From JBCBSZ01 sp039185015 (GTDB lineage: Bacteria > Actinomycetota > Acidimicrobiia > Acidimicrobiales > Poriferisodalaceae), in contig JBCDAU010000047.1 of the NCBI GenBank assembly GCA_039185015.1, positions 1-42,274 of the forward strand: a DNA stretch of 42,274 nt, given 5' to 3'. Positions 1 through 7,288 of this stretch are shown piece after piece (positions within the stretch are counted from its first letter, which is position 1; every line of letters starts with the position of its first letter). A program made the translations under genes and the position numbers. Under the pieces are notes generated by a model that ran no database searches, was not told the DNA's origin, and saw nothing but the letters and a program-made list of their open reading frames with translations.

Positions 1-406
1 CGGCGATGCCGACGACGGGTTGGTTGAGGGTGGTGGCGCCCATGGAGCCGAGGAAGGGGGCGTCGCCGAAGGCGAAGACGCCGCCGTCGCTGGCGACGAG
101 CCAGTACCCGTTGCCGGTGGGGGTGGCGGCGATGCCGACGATCGGGGCGTTGAGCGCCACGCCGGAGAGGTCGCCGACCGTCGTCGCACCGCCCAGTGCG
201 ACCACCCGCCCGTCCCCATCGACCGCAACGAGACCGTCATGAACGGCGGTGGCGTCGACCGGCGTGAGCGCGACATCGGCGCCGAGGTCCGGCGCGCCGC
301 CCCGGGCCGCCACCGACGTCGGCGTGGACTCCTGCGAGGCGGTCGGTGCCGTCCCCACACCGGCCGAGACGGCAACGATGACCAGGGTCAGGAGAGAATT
401 CTTCAC
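1..406 (-). CDS. Secreted YWLVASDGG-repeat protein, N-terminal part (runs off left edge)
   Basis: The GTG at 406 opens a frame that stays open to the left edge (135 codons). Residues 1-21 (MKNSLLTLVIVAVSAGVGTA) look like a signal peptide. After a short low-complexity stretch, a repeat unit reads PIVGIAATPTGNGYWLVASD, then GGVFAFGDAPFLGSMG and LNQPVVGIA, where the next unit starts. This roughly 50-residue GYWLVASDGG/FAFGDA unit occurs in tandem in many secreted actinobacterial, especially acidimicrobial, proteins and probably forms beta-propeller-like blades. Its biochemical role is unknown. The gene is divergent from the DUF389 gene. The ribosome site is weak (GGAG 4-7 nt upstream). The C-terminus and any catalytic domain lie outside the window. 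Confidence 0.8.
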   Translation of the reverse strand, partial: MKNSLLTLVIVAVSAGVGTAPTASQESTPTSVAARGGAPDLGADVALTPVDATAVHDGLVAVDGDGRVVALGGATTVGDLSGVALNAPIVGIAATPTGNGYWLVASDGGVFAFGDAPFLGSMGATTLNQPVVGIA

Positions 407-513
407 CGGCTCCAGTGTTAGCGAACTGCGCGCGGCCCGTTGGCGAAGTCACAAGAAGTGGGCAGAGGAGCCTTCAATCCCACGTTCTGTGACCGCCGGC
501 CGGGGATGAGTGA

Positions 514-554
514 CATGACAGCGCTCGTCGATTCCTGTCATGGATCCGTAACGT
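514..554 (+). promoter_or_regulatory. Inverted repeat and candidate -10 upstream of the DUF389 gene
   Basis: CATGACAG (514-521) and CTGTCATG (535-542) form a perfect 8-bp inverted repeat with a 13-nt spacer. It is followed at 549-554 by TAACGT, a TAnnnT-type -10. The pair lies about 70 nt upstream of the DUF389 start in the divergent intergenic region and could be an operator. No convincing -35 is visible, and no regulator gene is adjacent. Confidence 0.35.
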
Positions 555-623
555 GCGCCTCGCGGGCGACGGAAGCAGCAGGTGATCCCGGTGAGGGTGG
601 CCGGGGCACGACGGAGGTTTCGC

Positions 624-1856
624 ATGACCAGTCGTCTTCGATCCCGAACGTTCCACGAGCCCGGCGACGAGGCACCCCCCGCGGTGCCCCGTCACCGGCG
701 CACCGCACGGCGCCAGCCGTCCGGTGGCCGGTTGGAGGGCCGGCAGGAGGACCGACTCCCGTTCGCCGAGGAGCAGCTGAGCCCGCTCGCCGCCGCGGTC
801 GCCCCGCTCGAGCGCCGCCAGAAGCAGCGTGCCGGCATGACGATGCGCAACGTCGACCACGAGCGCGTGGTGAAGACCCTCTTCCCGGAGGGCTCGATGA
901 TGCGGAGCTTCTCGTTCCGGTTCGCCGCGCTGATGACGCTGTCGACCGCGATCGCCGTCCAGGGTCTGCTCGCGGACTCCACGGCCGTCGTGATCGGCGC
1001 CATGCTCGTCGCTCCGCTGATGCTGCCGGTGCTCGGCGTCGCGGCGGCGATGGTGATGGGGTGGCGGCGCCGTCTGCTCCGCCAGGGCCTGGTCGCGTTC
1101 CTGGGCTCTGCCGGGGCGGTCGGACTCGCCTACCTGGGCTCGTTCCTGATGCCCGGGACTCCCGACCCACTCCCGGGCGAGGTGTTGGCCAGGACGTCAC
1201 CGAACCTGCTCGACCTCGGCATCGCCCTCGCCGCCGGGGCGGCGGGCGCCTACGCCCAGGTCCACCGGCAGGCGAGCGACGCGCTGACCGGCGTGGCCGT
1301 GGCCGTCGCCCTCGTCCCGCCGCTCGCGTCCGTCGGGATCCTGATCGAGGTCGGTCGCTACGACCTCGCCCAGGGCGGTCTGTTGCTGTTCCTCGCCAAC
1401 GTCACCGGCATCATCCTCGCCGCGGCGCTGACCTTCATCGCGTGCCGGTTCGTGCCGGTCCGCGAGGCGGTCGGGGGCAACAGCAACTTCTCCCGCGGTC
1501 TCCGCTGGGCCGTCCTCGGGGTGCTGGCGGTGGCGCTGCCCCTGCAGTTCGGTCGAGGTCCGTTGACCCCCGCCCGCGACGTCACGCCCGACGTGATGGC
1601 GGCCGTGGACGACTTCATGGACCTGCGCAGCCCCGACACCGAGGTGGTCGAGGTCAGCGTCGACGCCCACAGCGGCGATGTGGTCGACGTGCAGGTGATG
1701 GTCGCCGACCCCGAGGACCAGGAGAGCGGAGCGCTCGACGCCGACGTGCTCGCCGAGTACCTGGCCGAGGAGTTCGAACGTCCGATGAGCGTCGGCCTCC
1801 AGGTCATCGAGGCCCGCGCCGACCAGGCGACCGTCGCCGTCCCCGGCGAGGACTGA
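624..1856 (+). CDS. DUF389 family integral membrane protein
   Basis: This 410-aa protein has the DUF389 (TIGR00341-like) layout: a hydrophilic N-terminal stretch, then a block of membrane helices carrying the family signature DSTAVVIGAMLVAPLMLPVLG (about residues 117-137). Further helices contain VALVPPLASVGI and FLANVTGIILA. A soluble acidic C-terminal domain spans about residues 325-410. The ATG at 624 is chosen because GGAGG lies 6 nt upstream; an in-frame start at 582 lacks such a site and would add basic, uncharacteristic residues. DUF389 proteins are membrane proteins of unknown function, so no substrate is proposed. An SRPBCC gene follows 6 nt later and is probably co-transcribed. Confidence 0.85.
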   Translation: MTSRLRSRTFHEPGDEAPPAVPRHRRTARRQPSGGRLEGRQEDRLPFAEEQLSPLAAAVAPLERRQKQRAGMTMRNVDHERVVKTLFPEGSMMRSFSFRFAALMTLSTAIAVQGLLADSTAVVIGAMLVAPLMLPVLGVAAAMVMGWRRRLLRQGLVAFLGSAGAVGLAYLGSFLMPGTPDPLPGEVLARTSPNLLDLGIALAAGAAGAYAQVHRQASDALTGVAVAVALVPPLASVGILIEVGRYDLAQGGLLLFLANVTGIILAAALTFIACRFVPVREAVGGNSNFSRGLRWAVLGVLAVALPLQFGRGPLTPARDVTPDVMAAVDDFMDLRSPDTEVVEVSVDAHSGDVVDVQVMVADPEDQESGALDADVLAEYLAEEFERPMSVGLQVIEARADQATVAVPGED

Positions 1857-1862
1857 TCCACG

Positions 1863-2384
1863 ATGATGTTCCAGGGACGAGCGGAGCTCGACGAACGTCC
1901 GAACCGGACCTCGGTGTCCATGTCCACCTGCGTCGCCGCGCCGGCCAGCGTCGTCTTCGACGTGCTGACCCAGCCGGTCAACCATCATCGGATCGACGGC
2001 TCTCACATGATCCGTGGGGTCGCCGGCGAGGAGGAGGATCCGATCAGGGAGGTCGGCGCGACCTTCTCGATGCGCATGCGCCAGGTCGTGCCGTACCGCA
2101 GCGTCAACACCGTGGTCGACTTCCGGCCCGGTCTGCGCCTCGCCTGGCAGACCTGGAACCAGCTGGCCGGTCGCCGGGTCATCGGCGGCCAGATCTGGAG
2201 CTACGACCTCGAACCGGTCGCACCGGGCATCACCGAGGTGGTGCAGACCTACGACTGGTCCGAGGCTCGACATCCCTGGGTGATCCGAGTGGGGGCGTAC
2301 CCCGAGCGGATGGGTGCCGCGATGGCGGAGACCCTCCACCGGCTCGCCACGGTCGCCACCACGGATCCGTCGCCCCCCTCCTGA
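1863..2384 (+). CDS. SRPBCC (START/Bet v1-like) family protein
   Basis: This 173-aa protein follows the DUF389 gene after 6 nt, probably in one operon. After about 15 variable residues, the SRPBCC pattern appears: a first strand TSVSMSTCVAAPASVVFDVL, then HHRIDGSHMIRG, a central VVDFRPGLRLAWQTW segment, and a C-terminal helix ending GAAMAETLHRLATVA. This is the layout of polyketide cyclase/dehydrase-like proteins with a hydrophobic ligand cavity. The ligand cannot be inferred. The start could be the ATG at 1863 or 1866; the ATG at 1920 would cut the first strand and is less likely. A strong hairpin follows 28 nt after the stop. Confidence 0.75.
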   Translation: MMFQGRAELDERPNRTSVSMSTCVAAPASVVFDVLTQPVNHHRIDGSHMIRGVAGEEEDPIREVGATFSMRMRQVVPYRSVNTVVDFRPGLRLAWQTWNQLAGRRVIGGQIWSYDLEPVAPGITEVVQTYDWSEARHPWVIRVGAYPERMGAAMAETLHRLATVATTDPSPPS

Positions 2385-2411
2385 CGGATCCGAGGTGCGC
2401 GACGACGCGCA

Positions 2412-2448
2412 CCGGCCGGGCCCGGCTTCCGCCGCCGGGCCCGGCCGG
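2412..2448. terminator. Perfect GC-rich hairpin between convergent genes
   Basis: Two 15-nt arms (2412-2426 and 2434-2448) are perfectly complementary around a 7-nt loop. The arms are entirely G and C. There is no U-tract, as is usual for high-GC Actinobacteria. The position just after the SRPBCC stop fits a transcription terminator. Confidence 0.65.
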
Positions 2449-2466
2449 GAGTGAGGGGGATGCTGA

Positions 2467-2544
2467 ACGGCCCGGCCGCAGCCCGTCAGGGCGAGGACCT
2501 CGGGAGGGGGGCGGAGCGCGAGGCTCCGGGGGCTCCGGGCCCCC
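2467..2544 (+). repeat. Repeated GC-rich intergenic element, copy A
   Basis: Bases 2467-2492 are identical to 4777-4802 (26 of 26). Both copies are then followed by a less conserved 5-6 nt and the shared decamer CCTCGGGAGG, a G-rich stretch and a GC hairpin. Here the hairpin arms are GGGGGC (2528-2533) and GCCCCC (2539-2544); a second small hairpin has arms GGAGC (2513-2517) and GCTCC (2523-2527). The copy lies between convergent genes. It could be a dispersed intergenic repeat, a composite terminator or a small structured RNA. No coding frame is apparent. Confidence 0.55.
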
Positions 2545-2555
2545 GACCGGGTATG

Positions 2556-2720
2556 TCAGCTCGCGAGCACGTACTCCTCGTCGGGAGGTCGTGCCGGCCG
2601 GAAGTGCGCGTGGCGCCAGGCCTCGCGGATCCAGCGTCGATGACGCGCGGCCCGTTGGAGCTCGTCACGTCGTGCGTGGTGCACCAGCAAATGCTGCTCG
2701 GGGTGCAGGTGATGGCTCAT
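2556..2720 (-). CDS. Small basic His/Arg-rich protein (54 aa), unknown function
   Basis: An ATG at 2720 (minus strand) is preceded by a strong GAGGAGG ribosome site about 6 nt upstream. It opens a 54-codon frame that starts MSHHLHPEQHLLVHHARRDE and ends PPDEEYVLAS. The protein is rich in His and Arg (RAARHRRWIREAWRHAHF in the middle) and has no signal peptide or membrane segment. Most of it could be one or two amphipathic helices. I do not recognise the family. The strong ribosome site and plausible composition support real translation. It is convergent with the SRPBCC gene. The 150 bp upstream (2721-2873) show no other gene. Confidence 0.6.
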   Translation of the reverse strand: MSHHLHPEQHLLVHHARRDELQRAARHRRWIREAWRHAHFRPARPPDEEYVLAS

Positions 2721-2873
2721 GGTGGTTCCTCCTCGGGGCGATCCGACTCGGGGTCGGTTGGGTCGTCGTGACGCCGTCCGGATCGCTGGGGAACCGGGCG
2801 ACGTCAGTGGTCGGTGAGTCGCATCACCGAGGAGGATGTCGGACGCCGTCGACCGGCGCCAGTGATTAACCGC

Positions 2874-3587
2874 TCAGGCGAGGAGTGAGCCGGCGAGCCG
2901 CTCGAGGGCCGCCTCGTCGAGCCCGGCGTCGACCAGCAGCGGCCCCGCCCCACCAGCCCGCTCGTCGACCTGAACGAGTAGGCGCCCCATCAGCTCGGCC
3001 GGGGCCCGGACGAAGTCGACGGGGATGTCGGGCAACTCGCCGTCCTCGAAGTTGGCGAGGAACGCCGCCATGATCTGCTGCATCGCCCCTTCGGACCGGG
3101 CGAAGTCCTCGACCACGTCGCTCCGCTCCACACCGAGCGCCGTCAGGAGCAGCGCCGTGAGCACACCCGTCCGGTCCTTGCCCGCGGTGCAGAAGAACAG
3201 CCCGGGCAGCGCACCGGGTGCGGCGAGGACCTGCACGGCAGCAGCGAGCTGCGCGGTCTCGTCGAAGATGATCCGTCCGAGCATGTCGTCGAGGCGGGCG
3301 CCCTGGTCGACCGATTGCATGTACGACCCGTCGAGGATCGGCAGCCGGTGGATCGACGGACCCGCGAGCTCGACCTCGCCGGTCCGCTCCCGCTCGAGCT
3401 CGGATCGGAGGTCGATCAGTGTCCGCAGCCGGAGCTCGGACACGACCGAGGCGGCGTCGTCCGTGGCGAGTCGCTGGAGCCCGTCGCTGCGGAACAGCAG
3501 GCCCGACCGCACGCGCCGGCCGTCGGCCGTGCGTGCTCCGCCCAGGTCGCGCAGGTTCGGCAGCAGGCCGCCGGCCGCCGGTGTCAC
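2874..3587 (-). CDS. Tyrosine-protein phosphatase (Y_phosphatase3/PTPLA-type)
   Basis: This 237-aa protein has the dual-specificity/lipid-type phosphatase signature FCTAGKDRTG, with nucleophile Cys133 and Arg139 (Cx5R). It starts with the family's N-terminal block LLPNLRDLGGARTADGRRVR, followed by LLFRSDGL and TLIDLRSELER. This matches the Y_phosphatase3 family (MptpB-like), which dephosphorylates phosphotyrosine and in some members phosphoinositides. I see no signal peptide. The GTG at 3587 is the only start codon in this frame just before the conserved N-terminal block; it has no good ribosome site, so the start is uncertain. It is divergent from the DUF2855 gene with 60 bp between. Target proteins are unknown. 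Confidence 0.85.
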   Translation of the reverse strand: MTPAAGGLLPNLRDLGGARTADGRRVRSGLLFRSDGLQRLATDDAASVVSELRLRTLIDLRSELERERTGEVELAGPSIHRLPILDGSYMQSVDQGARLDDMLGRIIFDETAQLAAAVQVLAAPGALPGLFFCTAGKDRTGVLTALLLTALGVERSDVVEDFARSEGAMQQIMAAFLANFEDGELPDIPVDFVRAPAELMGRLLVQVDERAGGAGPLLVDAGLDEAALERLAGSLLA

Positions 3588-3620
3588 CAGCGGGCGGCCG
3601 GTGCCGCGCGGGGTGGTTGG

Positions 3621-3626
3621 TAGGTT
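3621..3626 (+). promoter_or_regulatory. -10-like hexamer TAGGTT for the DUF2855 gene
   Basis: TAGGTT (TAnnnT) lies 21 nt upstream of the ATG at 3648, with a GGAAGGGGGG ribosome site between them. The same hexamer precedes the gene at 10168. No clear -35 is visible. Confidence 0.4.
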
Positions 3627-3647
3627 CGGCGGGGAAGGGGGGCTGCC

Positions 3648-4745
3648 ATGTCGGGTCGAGACCTGGTCGTCGGACGTGACGACCTGCACCGTAGCGAGAT
3701 CCTGGAGGGAGTCGGCGACGACGTCGGTCTCGCGGCGGGGCACGCGCTGCTCCGCGTCGACGCGTTCGCGTTGACGGCGAACAACATCACCTACGGCGTC
3801 GCCGGCGATCTCATCGGCTACTGGAACTTCTTCCCGGCGGAGGACGGCTGGGGGCGGATCCCCGTCTGGGGCTTCGCCGACGTCGTCCGTTCCGAGGTCG
3901 ACGGCCTCGAGGAGGGCGCCCGGGTCTACGGCTACCTGCCGATGTCGACTCACCTGGTGGTCGAGCCCGACCGCGTCCGTCCGACCTCGTTCGTGGACGG
4001 CAGCGAGCACCGGTCGCAGCTCCCTCCGGTCTACAACCGCTACCGGGTGGTCTCCGCGGAGCCCGGGCACGACCCGGCGCTCGAGGATCTCGAGTCGCTG
4101 ATGCGGCCGCTGTTCACGACCTCCTGGCTGATCGACGACTTCCTCGCCGACGAGAGCTTCTTCGGCGCGGAAGCGGTCGTGCTCACGAGCGCATCGAGCA
4201 AGACGTCGTTCGGCACGGCGTTCTGCCTGGCGCGCCGCGAGGACCATCCCGTCGAGGTCGTCGGGCTGACCTCCCCGGGCAACGTCGACTTCGTCGAGGG
4301 CCTCGGCTGCTACGACACCGTCCTCACCTACGACGACATCGCCCAGCTCCCGGCCGATCGGCCGACCGTGTCCGTCGACATGGCCGGGTCGACGGCCGTG
4401 CTGTCCTCGCTGCACCATCACCTCGGCGACGCGCTCCGCCACAGCGCCACGGTCGGGATGACCCACTGGGATGCCCGCTCGGGTACCGGTGCGCTCCCCG
4501 GACCGGAACCGACGCTGTTCTTCGCTCCCGCCCGGATCGAGAAGCGCAACGCCGACTGGGGAGCCGGCGGCATGGACGAGCGCTTCGGGCCCGACTGGGC
4601 GGCCTTCGTCGCCGCCGTCGGCGACTGGGTGACGATCCGCCACGTGCGCGGCGCCGAGGCAGCGAAGACGGCGTACCTCGAGATGCTCGACGGCGTGACC
4701 CCACCGGACCAGGCGGTGATCATGTCGCTCCACGACGCGGACTGA
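3648..4745 (+). CDS. DUF2855 family protein (MDR-like fold)
   Basis: This 365-aa protein matches DUF2855 by its N-terminal region: VDAFALTANNITYGVAGD, LIGYWNFFP and WGRIPVWGFADVV. The block VVLTSASSKTSFGTAFCLAR looks like a Rossmann-type nucleotide-binding segment. The overall layout resembles zinc-independent medium-chain dehydrogenase/reductases. The reaction is unknown. The ATG at 3648 has a strong GGAAGGGGGG ribosome site, and its length is normal for the family. It is transcribed alone, divergent from the phosphatase, and is followed by the repeated intergenic element copy B. Confidence 0.8.
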   Translation: MSGRDLVVGRDDLHRSEILEGVGDDVGLAAGHALLRVDAFALTANNITYGVAGDLIGYWNFFPAEDGWGRIPVWGFADVVRSEVDGLEEGARVYGYLPMSTHLVVEPDRVRPTSFVDGSEHRSQLPPVYNRYRVVSAEPGHDPALEDLESLMRPLFTTSWLIDDFLADESFFGAEAVVLTSASSKTSFGTAFCLARREDHPVEVVGLTSPGNVDFVEGLGCYDTVLTYDDIAQLPADRPTVSVDMAGSTAVLSSLHHHLGDALRHSATVGMTHWDARSGTGALPGPEPTLFFAPARIEKRNADWGAGGMDERFGPDWAAFVAAVGDWVTIRHVRGAEAAKTAYLEMLDGVTPPDQAVIMSLHDAD

Positions 4746-4776
4746 GCCGGGACTCAGCCCGTCATCGCCGGCGAGC

Positions 4777-4842
4777 ACGGCCCGGCCGCAGCCCGTCAGG
4801 GCACGGGCCTCGGGAGGAGGGTGGGGCCCCGGGGCCCCACCC
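4777..4842 (+). repeat. Repeated GC-rich intergenic element, copy B, with terminal palindrome
   Basis: Bases 4777-4802 are identical to 2467-2492. After a variable gap the shared decamer CCTCGGGAGG follows, and the element ends in a perfect 24-nt palindrome (4819-4842, arms GGGTGGGGCCCC and GGGGCCCCACCC). In both copies GCCC-GTCA-GGGC could form a small hairpin near the 5' side. The copy lies 31 nt after the DUF2855 stop in the same orientation. It may be a terminator-type repeat or a small structured RNA. Confidence 0.55.
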
Positions 4843-4859
4843 GGGTGTGGACTCAGCCT

Positions 4860-4882
4860 GTGTCGGATGACACGGCTAAGGT
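4860..4882 (+). promoter_or_regulatory. Candidate operator and -10 of the CoxL-like gene
   Basis: GTGTC (4860-4864) and GACAC (4869-4873) form a 5-bp inverted repeat with a 4-nt spacer. TAAGGT (4877-4882, TAnnnT) follows immediately. The GTG start of the molybdenum hydroxylase gene lies 44 nt downstream. The repeat is where a repressor would block the promoter, but it is short and could be chance. Confidence 0.35.
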
Positions 4883-4926
4883 CGCCCGCTGAAGGGGAAC
4901 CTCGACCGACTAAGGGGGGCCTGCAC

Positions 4927-7227
4927 GTGGCCGCATCTGGATCCATCCTCGGCAACTCGGTGCGTCGGAAGGAAGATCCGACGCTGCTCACCGGCGAAGG
5001 CAAGTACTTCGACGACATGGAGGCCGAGGGCATGGCCCACGTGCACTTCGTGCGGTCGACCGCTGCCCACGCCCGGATCGAGGGCATCGACATCAGCGAG
5101 GCGACGGGCATGCCCGGTGTGATCGCCGTGCACACGGCCGAGAGCATGCCGTTGCCTCCGATGCCCGGCATGCCCGGCGTGATCCCCGACGAGATGTCCC
5201 GTCCGCCGCTCGCGGTCGGCAAGGTCCGCTTCGTCGGCGACATCGTCGCCGTCGTGATCGCCGAGACCAAGGAGCAGGCGGTCGACGCGGCCGAGGCCGT
5301 CATCGTCGACTACGACTTCCTCCCCGCCGTGACCGACGGAGCTGCCGCGCTCGCCGACGACGCGCCGGTCATCTTCGAAGAGCACGGCTCGAACATCGCG
5401 TTCAACATGTTCCAGGCGCCGCAGGACGAGGGGGCGCTCGACGGCGCCGATGCCGTGGCCGAGCTCGAGATGCTCAGCCAGCGCCTCGCCGGTGTGCCGA
5501 TGGAGAACAACGGGCTGCTCGCGCTGCCCGGCGACGGCGAGATCACCGTCTACGTGTCGCACCAGGCACCGCACGCCCTCCACGGTGCGCTCGCCCCGAT
5601 GCTCGGGATGGAGCCCGAGAACGTCCGCGTCATCGCGCCGTGGGTCGGCGGCGGCTTCGGGCCGAAGGCCGCCGTGTACGTCGAGTACATCATCACCTCC
5701 GCCGCCGCGGTGGCCCTGGGGCGCCCGGTGAAGTGGACCGAGAGCCGCAGCGAGGACATGTTGTCGCTGGTCCACGGCCGCGACCTCCGCATGACCGGCA
5801 AGCTCGGCGTCACGAACGACGGCAAGATCACCGGCCTGGAGATCCACGTGGTCGCCGCCGGCGGTGCCTATCCGGCCATCGGCGCCTTCCTGCCACAGCT
5901 GACGCTGATGATGTCGCAGGCCGTCTACGACATCCCCAAGATCAAGGGCACAGCGATCTCGGCGGTCACCAACAACACACCGGTGGCCGCCTACCGCGGG
6001 GCTGGTCGCCCGGAAGCCACCCAGTTCGTCGAGCGGATCCTCGACATCGCCGCCGCCGAGATCGGCATGGACCCGGCCGAGATCCGCCGCGTGAACTACC
6101 TCCAGCCGGAAGCGTTCCCGCTCACGACCAAGACCGGGGCCAACTACGACTCGGGCGAGTACGAAAAGACCCTCGACGCCGCGCTCGAGCACTCGGGCTA
6201 CGCCGAGCTCCGCGGCGAGCAGGAGGCCCGTCGGACCGCCGGTGCTGCGAAGCAGCTCGGCATCGGCGTGTCGTCGTACGTCGAGGTCACGGCCCCGATC
6301 GGGCTCCACGCCGAGTTCGGCGCCGTCGAGGTCCTCGAGGACGGCTCGGCCACCATGCGGGTCGGCACCAGTGCCCACGGCCAGGCTCACGACACCGCCT
6401 TCTCGATGCTCGTGCACGACATGCTCGGCATCCCGATGGACAAGATCAAGCTGATCCAGTCCGACACGGGCGAGGTGCCCCAGGGCGCCGGCACCATGGG
6501 TTCGCGGTCGCTGCAGACCGCCGGCTCGGCCGTGCACGTCGCCAGCGAGAACGTCCTCGAGAAGGCCAAGCAGCTCGCTGCCCACCTCCTCGAGGCCAAC
6601 GTCGACGACATCGAGAAGGGCGACGACGGCCTCCAGGTCGCCGGCGTGCCTGCGAAGTCGCTCAGCTGGTCCGAGCTCGCCACCGCCGCCAACGACGACG
6701 CCAAGCGTCCCGACGGCATGGAGGCGGGTCTCCAGCACGAGCTCGTCTTCGACGAGGGCGACTCGACCTTCCCGTTCGGCTCCCACGTCGCCGTGGTCGA
6801 GGTCGACGTCGAGACCGGCGGCATCCAGCTGCTGCGCCACATCGCCGTCGACGACTGCGGCCGGATCCTGAACCCGATGCTGGTCACGGGCCAGCAGCAC
6901 GGCGGCATCGCCCAGGGCGCGGCGCAGGCCCTGTTCGAGGAGATGCAGTACGACGACGAGGGCAACCCGGTCTCGGCGTCGCTGATGGACTACCTCATGC
7001 CCTCGGCGGCCGAGTTCCCGTCGTTCGAGACCTACAACACCGAGACCGACTCGCCCCGCAACCCGCTGGGTGCCAAGGGCATCGGTGAGTCGGGCACGAT
7101 CGGCTCCACGCCAGCGGTGCACAACGCCGTGGTCGACGCGCTGTCGCACCTCGGCGTGAAGCACATCGAGATGCCGGCGACGCCGATGCGGATCTGGGAA
7201 GCCGTCGGCGCTGCACAGCCGGCCTAG
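4927..7227 (+). CDS. Xanthine/CO dehydrogenase-family molybdenum hydroxylase large subunit (form II CoxL-like)
   Basis: This 766-aa molybdopterin-binding subunit starts with the typical SVRRKEDPTLLTGEGKYFDD segment. It carries VGGGFGPKAAVYVEY, and the active-site loop AYRGAGR at residues 355-361 is the signature of form II CoxL-like proteins; true form I CO dehydrogenase has AYxCSFR. The C-terminal GAKGIGESGTIG supplies the catalytic base Glu721. The GTG at 4927 is chosen for the AAGGGGGG ribosome site upstream; the in-frame ATG at 4867 would add 20 unconserved residues. The usual FAD (CoxM-like) and 2Fe-2S (CoxS-like) subunit genes are not adjacent on either side, so its partners must be elsewhere. 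The substrate is not predictable; it is probably an aldehyde or N-heterocycle rather than CO. Confidence 0.9.
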   Translation: MAASGSILGNSVRRKEDPTLLTGEGKYFDDMEAEGMAHVHFVRSTAAHARIEGIDISEATGMPGVIAVHTAESMPLPPMPGMPGVIPDEMSRPPLAVGKVRFVGDIVAVVIAETKEQAVDAAEAVIVDYDFLPAVTDGAAALADDAPVIFEEHGSNIAFNMFQAPQDEGALDGADAVAELEMLSQRLAGVPMENNGLLALPGDGEITVYVSHQAPHALHGALAPMLGMEPENVRVIAPWVGGGFGPKAAVYVEYIITSAAAVALGRPVKWTESRSEDMLSLVHGRDLRMTGKLGVTNDGKITGLEIHVVAAGGAYPAIGAFLPQLTLMMSQAVYDIPKIKGTAISAVTNNTPVAAYRGAGRPEATQFVERILDIAAAEIGMDPAEIRRVNYLQPEAFPLTTKTGANYDSGEYEKTLDAALEHSGYAELRGEQEARRTAGAAKQLGIGVSSYVEVTAPIGLHAEFGAVEVLEDGSATMRVGTSAHGQAHDTAFSMLVHDMLGIPMDKIKLIQSDTGEVPQGAGTMGSRSLQTAGSAVHVASENVLEKAKQLAAHLLEANVDDIEKGDDGLQVAGVPAKSLSWSELATAANDDAKRPDGMEAGLQHELVFDEGDSTFPFGSHVAVVEVDVETGGIQLLRHIAVDDCGRILNPMLVTGQQHGGIAQGAAQALFEEMQYDDEGNPVSASLMDYLMPSAAEFPSFETYNTETDSPRNPLGAKGIGESGTIGSTPAVHNAVVDALSHLGVKHIEMPATPMRIWEAVGAAQPA

Positions 7228-7248
7228 CCGGACGACATCGAGTCGACA

Positions 7249-7280
7249 CAGCCGGGGTCCCCGTCACGGGGCCCCGGCTG
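7249..7280. terminator. Bidirectional hairpin between convergent genes
   Basis: Arms at 7249-7263 and 7267-7280 pair as CAGCCGGGG with CCCCGGCTG and as CCCCG with CGGGG, with one bulged T and a 3-nt loop. It lies between the CoxL-like stop (7227) and the stop of the minus-strand LPATG gene (7289), so it can serve both. Confidence 0.7.
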
Positions 7281-7288
7281 TTGCGCGC

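Noticed and set aside
440..2869. 809-codon plus-strand frame across the DUF389 and SRPBCC genes
   Set aside because: It is out of frame with two recognisable genes, Arg/Pro/Gly-rich and without motifs: a codon-bias shadow.
2874..5303. 809-codon minus-strand frame that includes the phosphatase
   Set aside because: Only the last ~237 codons fit the phosphatase; the remainder is antisense to DUF2855 and CoxL-like genes.
4876..7164. 762-codon open frame antisense to the CoxL-like gene
   Set aside because: Its translation is a low-complexity His/Asp/Val/Arg mix with no domain, as expected from the complement of a GC-rich gene; the sense strand encodes a clear molybdenum hydroxylase.
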